Shown here: in pieces, positions 25,801 to 43,600 of the stretch
Position numbering within the stretch: position 1 is the first letter of the stretch
Layout: every line of letters begins with the position of its first letter
Assembly: GCF_021018895.1 (NCBI RefSeq)
Contig: NC_079387.1
Location: 4,393,083 to 4,457,082, forward strand
Source: Seriola aureovittata
Taxonomy: Eukaryota > Chordata > Actinopteri > Carangiformes > Carangidae
Direction of reading: 5' to 3'
DNA: 64,000 nt
Notes under the pieces: model-generated
Database searches by the model: none
What the model saw: the letters and a program-made list of their open reading frames with translations, nothing else
What the model was told of the DNA's origin: nothing
Program-made: the position numbers and the translations under genes

Positions 25801-28071
25801 TATCACAAGTTACACAATCATGTCTGGCACATGTTTATGTGACTGAACACCATGGGTGTCTATCACCTGCCTTCCACACTGAATAATAATGTAATAATAA
25901 TAATAATGTAATACCCGAAACACTGTTGTTGTTTTAAAGCAGTAAATAAAATCTGTGGCTATTACTTTAGTGCGCAAAGACTGAAAGCCACCTCTTTAGG
26001 GAGGTCTGTGTACTCACAAGGCCAGACTACTGAGTGTGTGGAGCACAAGATCACAGTTTGATGTGAAGGAAGTGGAGGCTCTAGCAAAGTAGCAGAGAGC
26101 TATCTCAAGGATCCTGAGCTGAGGCAGTGGCACCTGCCAGCGAGAAGTGTACTCCTCCACCAGCTGCACAGAGAAAAGGCGAAACAAAGATAAGTCAAAA
26201 ACAAAATTACAAGGACAATTAACAGTTTGTATCATTTAGCCTGTTTTAAGTTTGTGGTGATATTAGATGTTTTGACTGCAGTTATAGGTAAGCTGACGAC
26301 ATGTACTAGGCCTGGGGGAATTTCTGCAGTGTAATCAATAAAAACCAGTTAGAGCTGCAACAATTAGTGAATCAACGCAATATGTAATTTGCAACTAGTT
26401 TGATTATCGATGTTTTATACCATTGCAAATGTAATATATTTGGGTTTTGGACTGTTTGTAAGGCTAGACAGGACATTTTAAGACTTCAAAATAAACAATT
26501 ATAGAGAAAATAATCAGCAGGCTAACTGATAATGAAAGGATCGCTAGTTGTAGCCATACCACCAATACCTTCATTTTTTATAACATTAAAACCCAAGAGA
26601 AAACAGACAGCTACCTAACTCACTGATTACCCTACAAAAAAGTAACAATCATGAGTATGCCTGAGCCACATTTTTGTATTATATTGCTCAAATGAAAACA
26701 CTCATTGCACAGTGAAGGCAGACCGGGCACATTCATTATCTTAATGGGAACAGTTATGTCTGCAGCTTTCCCAATAGATACACTCTCACTACAATGCACA
26801 ATGATAACATACGTAAGTCAAGGGCCTGTCTGCAAACAAAATGTGGCATTTAGCGCTGCTTCACACAATATTTACAGTTGACCTGCAAGATCATTAAAAT
26901 ACAATGAGATTATATTGACATTTTATAATGTGCTTATACATGATGAAAATCCAAGACATCACTCTTGTGCACCATTGCAATCCCTTCAATGTTAACTGTC
27001 AACAATGTTATTTTCAGGCTTTTTTCTGATCTGTGTATCTTGTTTCCATCATCATCCATCAAAGCATCACAACACTAGTTTGGCAGCTTAAACTGTGTTT
27101 ATGTACTTAATTAAACTAAAATTAAAGTTTTAATGTACCGTCAGTAGCAAAATAAGAATGTATATGTTGGACCGTAGACTAGACTATTTTCCACTGTTAG
27201 TGAGTATGCTGTAACCTTATCTGTGAGTCTTATCTGATACAGTTGGATATTTACTTGCAATCCCCCACAACTGACATTAAATGCACATTTACACGGTATA
27301 AACGTTAAACGTTATAATAGCATTATGACATTTTCAGGGTAGGACGACATCTGGTTATCCATACTTCAACAAAACATGTTGTTGTTGAGGGTTAGGAAAG
27401 CTCATTAAAAAATTTCGAAGTTGGGCTTTGTAGAAAACGCTTGATAATGCAGGCTACTAATCGCATAGCAACCTCCAGTTAGACAACAGCTACGAAGCTA
27501 ACATATTCATTAGTAGTTAAATGGTTACAAACGCATATTTTGGCTGCAAAAAGTTACCCAGACGGTGGCTCAGTTTGGTAAACATTCAGTGTACTAACTA
27601 CGCTAACTTGCAGGCAAATTCTGGGCTAGGTGGCTCAAGCGAATAGCCGAGTTAGCTTGCTAGCTGTACAGTGAACAGCCATTGTCAAGATATTAGTAAT
27701 TTACTGAGTTGGACGCTTCGACAACATCAACTGAATCTGACACTACGTTATCGGACGTAATGTACAGAGGGCGTTACTGTAATGTAATTGTTTTTTCAGG
27801 CGAAAGCGAATAAGCTAGCTGCTAACGAGCCTAACTGCTAATGCTAGCCGTGTAGCGTCCAGTTCTGGGGGAGGGGAGTCGGCTAACATATATGCTCCTA
27901 TCTTCGACAACAAGCCTGTCACCAACTTCAGCCACGGCTCCTTACCTTGCAAAAGTCGGAGCAGAACGGTTTACTGTCGTCACGCAACTCATCACTTGAG
28001 TGGCGGCTTAACAAACTCTGTAATTGTGTCTCTAGCCCCTCTAACTCGTACACACTGCCCTCCTCCGCCAT
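16638..28071 (-). CDS. znf654: Zinc finger protein 654 (repeat-expanded)
   Basis: Member of the ZNF654/ZNF292/RLF nuclear family; molecular role poorly known. Nine coding exons, in transcript order: 27946-28071, 26018-26163, 24933-25014, 24593-24728, 23523-23725, 23202-23338, 22911-23052, 22493-22774 and 16638-22334. Lengths sum to 2316 residues plus stop, all in frame. Residues 1-450 match the family's helical N-terminal region (SRWQVPLPQL, VFFELRVRYLLSCE, LIYKTIAGLLPNDLE, FDPEFWN). C2H2 fingers lie near residues 1190-1240 (CTFCNKVF, CMFCGTMF) and 1420-1545 (CPVDGCAW, CSICMRVL, CLHQGCTARF, CLPGCSQLF). The C-terminus has the ZNF654 signature PYMRLPPTAYLDEKY, a final C-x2-C finger (CANCF) and LFGFDSDDE. 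ZNF654 is preferred over RLF and ZNF292 because these N- and C-terminal blocks match it best. The protein is about twice the human length I remember, because the last exon contains lysine-rich and repeat-rich expansions. Confidence 0.92.
17010..18115 (-). repeat. Three-unit coding repeat in the ZNF654 C-terminal half
   Basis: Three units of roughly 110-130 codons each start with TQKVT, continue through a basic stretch ending TVKKK or IVKKK, then S-A-x-KK-x-AK-x-(R/K)S, an acidic EEGK or EEDGK block, and close with a Ser/Gly-rich piece. Order and spacing are kept while exact residues have diverged. Confidence 0.7.
20750..21290 (-). repeat. Four- to five-unit coding repeat in ZNF654
   Basis: Degenerate units of about 45-50 codons share the cores RELxEKxxxEMKVT, QTPAxxKxT and xLDKVxQAQT. 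They lie in tandem in the large exon before the first zinc-finger pair. Confidence 0.7.
22831..22866. repeat. Poly(A) tract
   Basis: A run of 36 A on the plus strand (poly(T) in the sense of znf654) in the intron between exons 22493-22774 and 22911-23052. Confidence 0.95.
26351..26555. repeat. Fish dispersed repeat with GCTGCAAC ends
   Basis: Begins AGAGCTGCAACAATTAG and ends CTAGTTGTAGCC, imperfect inverted ends of a high-copy fish element; ATTATCGAT-like and AATAATCAGC blocks lie inside. It sits in znf654 intron 1. Related partial copies are at 36835-36925 and 38355-38647. Probably a non-autonomous DNA transposon, class not proven. Confidence 0.55.
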
Positions 28072-28260
28072 ACTGCCTGTCTAGCCTTGCTCGTAGCAGC
28101 TACCACACAACATACATCTCCACGGTCAACGACTTGCATTGACAGCGCTGATTGGATACTGCTAACACACAGGGGCTCGCTCCTTCATAACACCAGAGTA
28201 CGCCGAAGGAGAGCTAATTAGGGCGGAGTCTTACATACACTGTTAATCAAACGACCCCAA
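28072..28260 (-). promoter_or_regulatory. znf654 promoter region
   Basis: Directly upstream of the znf654 start codon there is a CCAAT box on the gene strand (28151-28155, reading ATTGG on plus) and a GC-box-like GGGCGGAG at 28221-28228. Local GC and CpG content is higher than in the surrounding AT-rich DNA. No TATA box was noticed. This fits a housekeeping-type promoter. Confidence 0.5.
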
Positions 28261-28996
28261 TTATGCCCCGCCGACACGGTGCTACGAGAAGATTATTACA
28301 TGCGCCACAAACCACATGGCAAACACAAACACTGTGCGTTAATGACTGTTAATATTTGCGTTCACGTCCCATTGTACAAACTAGGAAATATGATTGATGC
28401 AGCTGTTAGAATGACTGCATTACGAAGTATTTAACACAAATATCATTACTAATAAATCATTTACTCACAGTTTAATCATATTTATATCTTATTGACATAG
28501 CACATAAAATTATCAAATAATTATTTTTGACAGTTGTGTTTAGGTACATATGTAAACGTGTACAGCTTGCAGATTTAGTCTATCTAGAATCACCATAAAA
28601 TTATTAAAACAGTAGTTCCCAGCAGTTGTTTTGAATAGAAGAAAAACTGAAATTTCGATAAAGATTTGATTTAAAAAGATAAAAAATTGTAAAAAAATAT
28701 CAATAACAGAAACCCATAGATTTCTTATCCTTATAATATTCTTGTGAGATTTAAGGGGCATTGTTTAAAACTACCTAAGCAAGGCAAAACCTAAACACAT
28801 TTCATGCTAAGATGTTTTTAAATGCTACTGTAGCATGGAAATTGCATTTGATGCTAAATATGTCCCTTTATAATAATAGTGCTCTGAAGATATAAAAATA
28901 TATCTCCTTGCCCTTCAGGAATGAGGGTATGAAGTGCAACTTTGCAATATTCTCTTTACAATAACCGGGAAGACTGTTTACAGACTTTCTTTAAAT
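28261..28996. other. Intergenic spacer between cbs 3' end and znf654 promoter
   Basis: Very AT-rich, no coding frame or RNA gene recognised. Confidence 0.5.
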
Positions 28997-29002
28997 TTTA
29001 TT
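28997..29002 (-). terminator. cbs polyadenylation signal (AATAAA)
   Basis: TTTATT on plus gives AATAAA on the cbs strand about 730 bases after the stop codon. The 3'UTR would cover roughly 28980-29734. Confidence 0.5.
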
Positions 29003-29734
29003 TAATCATAGACATTCATGAAGGAAAAATGATGCAATAAAAAAATGTTTCTCCTAGACACAGCCAACAGTAAATAGTCACTTTACACTTAATTCACAGA
29101 CATTATGCTGAAACAGGAGAGGAAAATAATACATGATTGTTTTAAGAAATCTGATTATATTCCACATGTATTTCTTCTTGTGTACAAAGACACAAAGCAC
29201 ACAGTGAGCGACACTGGAAAGATCAAATGCTTATATACAGCAACTGTCTATTTGTCTAATCTTGATGAATGAGATGAATGTGGCTTTAATATTATTCTCG
29301 TATCTCTAATGTTTGATGGGTACACAAAGCTGCAGTGAATCAATCATGTTCTTTTCCGACAAATAAAACAGTAACACAGAGGCCTATATTCAAAAACCCT
29401 GATACAAAACAAAAAGCTCTCTATAAGTTACAAACTTACAAAAGATTGCTTTGAACACTACAAGCAGATATAATAAATCATAATCAAATGTCTCAAATAA
29501 GTAATAACATAAAATGACTGAATGGCACAACATACTTTTCTCATTATACTTTAAGACTTAAACATAAAAAAAATGAATCAATATTTTTTTTAAATGGAAA
29601 AAATGCTAACTTCAATCAAAAACATCCCATTTCTTATTTCTATTTTTTGCTACCTTTCAGACATGTCTACTCATCTTGTTATAGTAGTGAATGAAATATA
29701 CAAGTGTGTCCTGTGTGTGTTTTAGAATGCCAGT

Positions 29735-35873
<6,139 letters not shown>

Positions 35874-36201
35874 CTGGAAAACACAGAGGAAACAGGATTA
35901 TGTAGTTACCTGTGACATTTTCTCCATATAGATAAGATTGTTCCTTAAGGTATCCAGGACTGATGTATCAGAAAATTAACAGAAAATTTCATGAAAAAGA
36001 CACGTTTTTCATCTTCTTCATTAAAGATACAAACAGTCAAAATGTACATTAAATTTAATTCTAACTATATTGTTACATAACACAATAAAAGCGAAAACCC
36101 AACACTGAACCACTCCTTTCCTCCATAAATGCTGAGTCATTACCAGCACCGGCAAAGCTCTGTCATGCTGTGAAATTTGGCAGTGCACTCTGCTGTTGTT
36201 A

Positions 36202-36220
36202 CCCCCCCCCCCCCCCCCCC
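36202..36220. repeat. Poly(C) tract
   Basis: Run of 19 C on plus inside cbs intron 1. Confidence 0.9.
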
Positions 36221-36834
36221 GCCCACTGCAGGTGTCACACCTACACATATTCATTATTACTTGACATTTCACGTAGTCATGATGAGCAAATGATCATGCT
36301 GTAATTACAGAAATTAAGAGTAATGGGGAAGGAGGAACGACTGGCTGATCAAGCTGTAGTTAGTATTGCATCATTCCTACACTATAGAAAAAGGAACAGT
36401 GACATTTCTTAAGAAGGTGATGTGCGCTACATTTCTGAAGAGGAAAAGAGATGAAATGTGCAGGCAAGGTGCCTTGGATTATCTTTGTTTGTGAATGTAA
36501 AACTAAAATGGCTCAATCATTGGTTGTTACCAGCTGTAAAATGTTGTAAAAGTTGCAAATGTGTAACTAAATGTTAACTGAAATTCAGTACTGCGAGGCG
36601 ATAAATAGTACGAGTCTGTGTGGTCCAAAGAGGGGCTTTAAGGTGGGTCAGTGACTTTAAGACAAGCTGAAGAATAAACATTAAAATAGTAGAAAGGTTG
36701 ATATTAGTTTCAGTAATAAAACCCGCCCAGAACAGGAGCAGACGGTTCGTCTTGCAGGTATAGACCTAAGGTTTGGCAAACAACGAGGACTGAAAATATA
36801 TAGTGACAGATTGTGATGGGCCTTTTCACCAATT

Positions 36835-36925
36835 ACTGGCATTTGAATGATCAATTATTGAATGCATTAATTGAAAAAATAATGTGCAGATTATTCACTA
36901 ATGAAAATAATCAGCTGCAGCCCTA
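36835..36925. repeat. Partial copy of the GCTGCAAC-end fish repeat
   Basis: Contains AATAATGTGCAGATTATTC and ends AATAATCAGCTGCAGCCCTA, the terminal part of the same family as 26351-26555. Confidence 0.5.
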
Positions 36926-38354
36926 CAGACAATATTTTTTCACAAGAACAAAAAATCTGCTGCCTCCCATCCTTTAGCCTATCAGCATCTCTGTTTGACG
37001 TGTTAGTTCATCCATTTGGTTTCTCCACCATCCAGCTCTTATGAACCTTCACTAATACACAGTGCACACAGCGGGGCCAGCTGTTGAACCGGGGGCCCCT
37101 CTTTGACTCCACCATGAGTTCAGATAGTGTCCACACAGTAAACCAACTACGTCTTCTTAAGCAAACAGCTCTGCATGGGAGAGAAATCTGGTCCAAGATA
37201 CGCTGCTTTGGAGTTATAGACACACTTAAAAATAAGAAATGAACACAAGAATACATTTATACTTCCGTCTGTAATCCTTACGTAACTTTCATCAGTTATC
37301 GTTTTCAGTGCCTATCTGAAAGTGTAAGGTTTTAATCTCCTTTCCTGCCCACATTCAAAGCTTGGTATCAGATGATCTCCGCATGCACTCTTAAGGTTAC
37401 ACTGGTGACAACGGCTGTGGAGAATGTGGGAAGAGAGTAGGTGATATGTGGGTTCAACAGGGCAACATGATCCTCCGTGAGAGCACATGCAGCCCATAGT
37501 GCACGGCAGGAAAGACTTGAAAGAGGATTTAACGAGGAGAAATTTCAATTTGTTTAATACGCCACACTTAAGCCAAGAATCCAATCTTCAAATACCTACC
37601 AGGCTGAAGAAATACAGTGCAAAATCACCTGATCTGAGCCTGGCAACATCAAACCCAGTCAAATGAAAAATCCCTGTAGCAATCTTACCATATCAGACTT
37701 GGTTATCTGCTTAAGTCGTGACATTTCTAATCTCCTTTGGTATGTAAAGTGCTGTAGCCATTTTTTGTTTTAAATCTCAGCTTATTATAAATTGGCACAA
37801 GTGTTGCTCAGATCACTGCTCTACCAGCAACAAACACAACCAGGGTATCCGCTGGTCAACAGCACCAGAAGAGCAGCCTATAGATACTCACTCAGCCATA
37901 ACAAATGGTGGGCCAAATGTGAACATCAGGAATGCTGGGCGTAGAAATACAATGTAAAACTGTGGACACATACAGCTGAAAATAGGCAGGTATGCTAATT
38001 ATGATTACCTTTTAATTTACATGCAAATCAACATGTTTAACTTTATGATGCTATGATGCTCATAGGTGTGTAATGATAACGATCATACATACTGAAAAGA
38101 TAGGTTTATAAATTGACAAGTAGACAACAGCAACAATATTAGTAACAAGAATACTAACAATTAAGTGTCATCCTTTTTTTTTTTAGGATGAATAATCTTT
38201 TTCAAAACATAAAATACCAAATTACCAGAGTTTCCAGACTCTCAAATGTGCAAATGTGCTGCTTTCTTACATTATAGTAAAGAGTATTTTGGGGTCTGGA
38301 ATGCGAAGATGACACCCTGTGCTCCAGGATACTATGAAAAGCATTTTGCATTGG

Positions 38355-38647
38355 TTTCTGATGTTTTATAGACTAAAAATGTATCTACTAATCGGAAAAT
38401 CTTTTGACATTTTAATTATTTGCAGTGGAGAACCAAAAATACCAAAAAATAAAACACTGTCAGTTTCTCTAATGTGAATTTTCGCAGGTTTTCTTAGCTA
38501 TATATGATAATAACCTAAATATCTTTGGGTTTAGAGCCTTTGGTCAGATAACTTCTTCTACTGGGACATTGGCACTGTTGTTTGACATTAAATTGAGCGA
38601 TTAATCGATAAAATAGTAGGTCAATTGATCGTTAGTTGCGGCCCTAC
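38355..38647. repeat. Copy of the GCTGCAAC-end fish repeat
   Basis: Internal blocks TTTCTGATGTTTTATAGAC and GCGATTAATCGATAAAATAG, and the end GTTAGTTGCGGCCCTA, belong to the same dispersed family. One end is recognisable, the other is diverged. Confidence 0.55.
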
Positions 38648-39087
38648 ATTGTCTACTATGTGTTTTAACGTCTAATAGATATGTAACAGGGAAGCTATAT
38701 GACATTAAAAATGAATAAAAAAAGCTTAAATCAAATACTAAAGAATAAAACGGCAAAATTAAAACGAGAGAAAAACTCTAAAGGAAATTACACACGATTC
38801 AGCACTGACCGGGTGGATGACTAAAAATTGAAATACATACTCGTATAATTGACATTGTATAATTTCATAGAAATAAAACATATTTCGTTTATAGTCTGCA
38901 GCAATTAAATGAAAAAACCCCAAGCCAAATTTGCTGACAAATAGCCTATCAAATATCTGCACTACGCAGTTACAATATTGCATCAGACATTTGCATTCAG
39001 CCACCAAATGTGAAACACCACGTGTTTAATGTATCTATTCTAGGTTTCTTCAGCTAATGGTTCCTCTACTCGTCTGTCCCCACTCAC

Positions 39088-39300
39088 CTGACGACTTTAA
39101 TGCGGCCAGAAATCTGTAAGAAAATATATAAATAAACCACGGAGGACTCCGATGTACACAGCGACCCTGAACAGCACGTCGGAGTGAGCACTCTCCCACA
39201 AAGACAGCGGCTTTCGTGACGAAACACGTGGACCAAACGGGAAGGACGTGGTCAAAGTTTCACGGCATCCTCCCATTGGCTACGGCGAGGGCGTCTGTTT
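39088..39300 (-). promoter_or_regulatory. cbs 5'UTR exon and promoter
   Basis: A non-coding first exon ends at 39088 with donor GTGAGT. Upstream on the gene strand lie a palindromic E-box CACGTG (39225-39230) and a CCAAT box (39275-39279, ATTGG on plus). The exact transcription start is not visible. CACGTG boxes bind USF/MiT-type factors; whether they do here is inference. Confidence 0.5.
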
Positions 39301-40533
39301 GTTCCACTCCACCAATCACAGCGGAGATTTCTCAATAAGGGTTTGGGAAAACGCTGTGTTAAAGTTGTCTGTACCATCTGTTTACCTTTTATTGACCAAA
39401 CACGTACTGCATGGGCTCCGACGCATGTGACATCTTGAACACTTCTCATGAGTGGATATTATTTTCAAAATGTTACTGATATGGAGACAAAAAAAAAATA
39501 GTTTTTACAATATTTGAATACGCTTTTTAATTTTGTCAACACATCCTGGAGTTATGGTGATCTCAAACTACTTTTAACAATTATTAAATCTATTTTAAAA
39601 CAGCTGTACTGCTTCTATCATTAAGGAATGTATGTGAACTTTGAAATAATACATATAATTGATAGATTTCCATACTTTTCTATGGCTTTACCTATCAACC
39701 ACTCCAGTTTTTTTTAAGAAGCAAGTATCCTTAAGTAACAACTTGGCAAAGCAGGCAGCAGATACCACAGACTGAGCCCAAGAGTCTCAGATTTACTGGG
39801 ACATTTGATTGATTGCAAATATATATAGAATATCACCTCAGCTTCTCCCTGTCTTGGAGAGCTGACCTATGTAAAAATCTAACACTTTTTTTTTTGTTTG
39901 TTTCAAATTGTCCTAACATGCATATCCATATCAAATGACCTATTACATAAGTAACAAACAAATGACTGCTTCCAAAGAAAATATAAATGGGTGTAGGGGG
40001 AAGGCCCACACCAATGGCTGATTAAGCTTTGGTCAATATTGCATCAGTCAGTCAGTATAAAAAAAAAAAAGTGAGTAATGGAAAAAAGGCAACACGTTTT
40101 ACAAGTATGAATTAAGATACATTTGCAGCAATGTAGTTATATCCATCTATTATTAATCTCATATTTAAAGATTATTCCTGTGTTTTTGAGTCAGTATTTA
40201 AGTTTGAGAGTTATAACCACAGGGTGACAGAACTGAGGAGCTCTTTATTAGGTATTTGACCTTTTGAAAATTATTTGGTGCCTATTCCACCTACTGGTTT
40301 TTTAAGTACTCAGAAAAAAAGAATAAGATGCCTCCATTTTGTTTATCACTTAACATTTTGACCAAAATCTTGGCTCAATTTTTAATAATTCTGAGTAATG
40401 GCTTTCCATAAAGTCTCACCATTTGTTTTTAATGACTTGACATGTTTTTTTCCTTCTATAAAAAGGAGTCTACATAAGAAATAAACTAATGTTCTTTTAA
40501 GCAAGTGGTGCCAGTGCAGAGTTACAAATCTGT
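39301..40533. other. Intergenic spacer between u2af1 3' end and cbs promoter
   Basis: AT-rich, several A/T homopolymers. A short piece near 39998-40046 resembles 36325-36383 (shared GGCTGAT-AAGCT and ATTGCATCA blocks), probably two copies of a minor dispersed repeat. No gene seen. Confidence 0.45.
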
Positions 40534-40539
40534 TTTATT
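40534..40539 (-). terminator. u2af1 polyadenylation signal (AATAAA)
   Basis: TTTATT on plus is AATAAA on the gene strand about 150 bases after the u2af1 stop codon, a typical 3'UTR length for a short transcript. Confidence 0.6.
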
Positions 40540-40686
40540 GAGAAAGCGACACAAGCTCGTCTTAAAAAAAGGGAATAAAAGAAAAAACACTTCCAACAAT
40601 TCACCAAAAAAGAAAATAACTTTGTCATCACTGCTGGGGTCAAGAGGGAGGGATTTGGTGGGACATTGGGACAGTCTTGGCTTCCT

Positions 40687-43600
40687 TCAGAATCGTCCAG
40701 AGCGCTCCCGATCCCTCGACCTCCGCCTTTCGCGGTCCCGTCGTCGATCCCTGGAGCGGGAGCGTCGTTCCCGAGAACGCGAGCGAGAGCGGTGCCTGGT
40801 GGGAGAAAAGACAAGATTGGTTTACAAATTCTAACTGATCCTCAAGTAGAAATGTTCACTTTCAAGATTTCCGCACCTTTTCCTGCGGCGGCCGTACAGC
40901 TCCCTTCGAAGTTCCCGTGATATGGGTTTCAGGTGCATGAAGTTGCAGAAACCACCTCGGGTGCACTCTCTGTAGGAAAAGAGTACATGCCGGGTTAAAA
41001 CTTGCTGACATTGCATTGTATTTGGTGGAACAGTGCCACAAGGAAAAGGCTCTTAGTTACACATGCTGAGGAACATGCCAAAACATCTGATGATTTATCT
41101 CCCTCGTGTTCGTCCTATCACTGGCAGAGCAAACAACCCACGATCCAATGGAAAATCACTGAGAGACTCATAAAGGAGAGGAGCAGAAGTTTCCTCACAC
41201 TGTGCAAGGACAAAGTTTATCACTGCATTTAAAAGAAAATGCGATAATTCCCACAGCGCCCATGCAGCTGCAGAATGAGTTCAGTGCTTTACTGGAGGAT
41301 GATGACAAGCTGAATGCAGTCAACAGTGGACCCTCATCTAGCCGCAAGCATGGGGGCAAAAATGAGCTACTGGGCCCCATTTTCCCCATGCTCACCCCAG
41401 TATCATGTCATACTGTGCTTCAGTGGTGCATATACTCAAACAAGATTTCAATTAAATGAGCACAGACCAATTTTAACAGAGTAAAGCCCAGAGCTTTCAG
41501 AGCCACTGATATTATGGAGCCTCAGGCCAATTGCTTGCTTCACCCAGTTGGTAGCTTAGCTGCCGGGTGAACAGTGAAGCTTTATCGTGGATTGTCTAGC
41601 TCCAGACTTTCCTCCAATCTCAGCACCCTGCTGCCAATGCCACATACCTTTTCATGCCTTCACCCAAAGCCCTTACATACACACACATGTGGCTTAGTAT
41701 AAAATTGCTTGTAAAATATTCAAAATTTTGTATTAAAGCACCCGGGTTAATGTTGATTGTGATTTTATGGCCAACAGCTACTGATAATTTAAATGTCATT
41801 ACTGACAATGGTATGGCCTGTCATTATGTAATAAAGAAATAAAATATTTTTTGAGTTATTGATAATGTTGTAAAAATACCAAACATCTGCAGATTAAATC
41901 TCAGCTTCAAGAAGATCTCTTGAAGATCTCGCTGCTTTCCTTTGTTGTTATAGACCAAGTAAAGGGAAAATAAGAAATCCTCTGCTCGGGTACAACGCAG
42001 GCAATGCATTCAAAAAATGTCAAAGCAATCAAGAATGAAGAAAACGGTCTGCCTTGCATCAGATTTCCAGGTGTTACTCACCCCATTTCATACTGGCGGC
42101 AGCACGCTTCCCTGAAGTCAGTGACGGGGGAGAGCTCTGCGTGGATGGGTTGACCATTGAACCAGCGGTTGTTCAGGTCCATGACTGCTTTCTCTGCATC
42201 CTCCTCACGACGAAACTACACACACAGGATGAGACATGAGCTTAGAGAATAACTGGTGGTAGCTAAAAGGACATAAATAAATTTAACGTCATGACAAAGC
42301 ATCAACACTAAAAAAATAAACTGGGCAACAGAAGAATTGTAAATTAGAAATTAAAAATTAGAAATGAGTTTTTAAATCTGACATAAAATAATTAAACATG
42401 GCTGTTTTCATATCAGCCCATAATGATCTCAATTCAAGATCCCACTAAATTTAAAAGCATTTATACTATCTTTTTAAATGGTTCCCCCTATTGTAAATAT
42501 ATTTAGATCCATCACCAACCTTAACGTAAACGTTGCCAACAAGGTGGTCGCCCAAGTTATCGCACACATTCATCTCCTCCACCTCTCCATACTTCTCCTC
42601 CATCTCTGTGAACACCTCCTGTGATGAAAAGAAAGAGAGGAAAAGAACGATGAACCTGTCCAACAGGTTCTCATCCTTTATCTTGAGTTAAAATTAGCAC
42701 CTGGTAACAAGGAAACTGTTTATCCCAATCAACCACATCAGCTAACAGATCTCCTGTGGAGGTTACTTTTAGACGTTTGTTGGGTATCGAAGGAAACAAA
42801 AAAATAATAATAACATATATTAGTTAGTGACAGTGGCCAATTAATTTTACTTTTAAACACTACCACAATCACAATTTCTTTTTTAATTTAGCGAACGTGA
42901 AACGTTTCCATTAGGGAAGCTGCGGCAAATTCCTGCTGCGTAAATATTGACTAAACTAATACAGGATTCTTGATTCAGCAAAGCTGGGTACATTTAGGCA
43001 ATGACATGTTGCACCTTTTGGCAACAAAGTGTTCCAAAAGGCGGACAACACTGCTGTGACATCATGTTCTGCAATTTGTGGAATAAAGTAACAAGCACAA
43101 AAGGTCACTCACCTCGAAGAACTCATCGTAGTGCTCCTGCATTTCGACATCGCTGACGGCGCCTACAAAATGTCAACAAGGGACAGTTCAGGCAAAGCTA
43201 AACAAGTGTTGGGAGAAAAGTCTTTAAAACGGACTGTGTAATACCTTTAAACAGACAAAACTAACTGCAGTAGCATGTAGCATGATGCTTCCTGGTATAA
43301 TATAAATGTTACCTGTAAACATAGATCACAGAGGTAAGATTCTGTAAAATATTGGATGCTCTCTCATGTTAATTCGACCAGTTTCACAGAAGCAAAGTAA
43401 AAACTAGAGCTGACCCCTCTTGGTTTGGTATAGTTTACTTTAAAATTACATTTGCCACTGATTTTCCTTTTTGTGTAACTACATGTACATTATGTGCAGA
43501 GGGGCCATGACATAATACCAGATAATATTTAGGTTAACTCAACTTCAACTAGTTCATGATGACCCCCTGGCTAGGGAAGGAGGGTGTTGAGGACAGCACT

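Larger units (their letters stand above)
35874..39087 (-). other. cbs first intron (5'UTR intron)
   Basis: The first coding exon has a clean acceptor (TTTTCCAG) eight bases before the ATG, and a matching donor CAG/GTGAGT lies at 39087 on the minus strand. The intron holds a poly(C) run at 36202-36220 and two partial copies of the GCTGCAAC-type repeat. No other exon was supported. Confidence 0.55.
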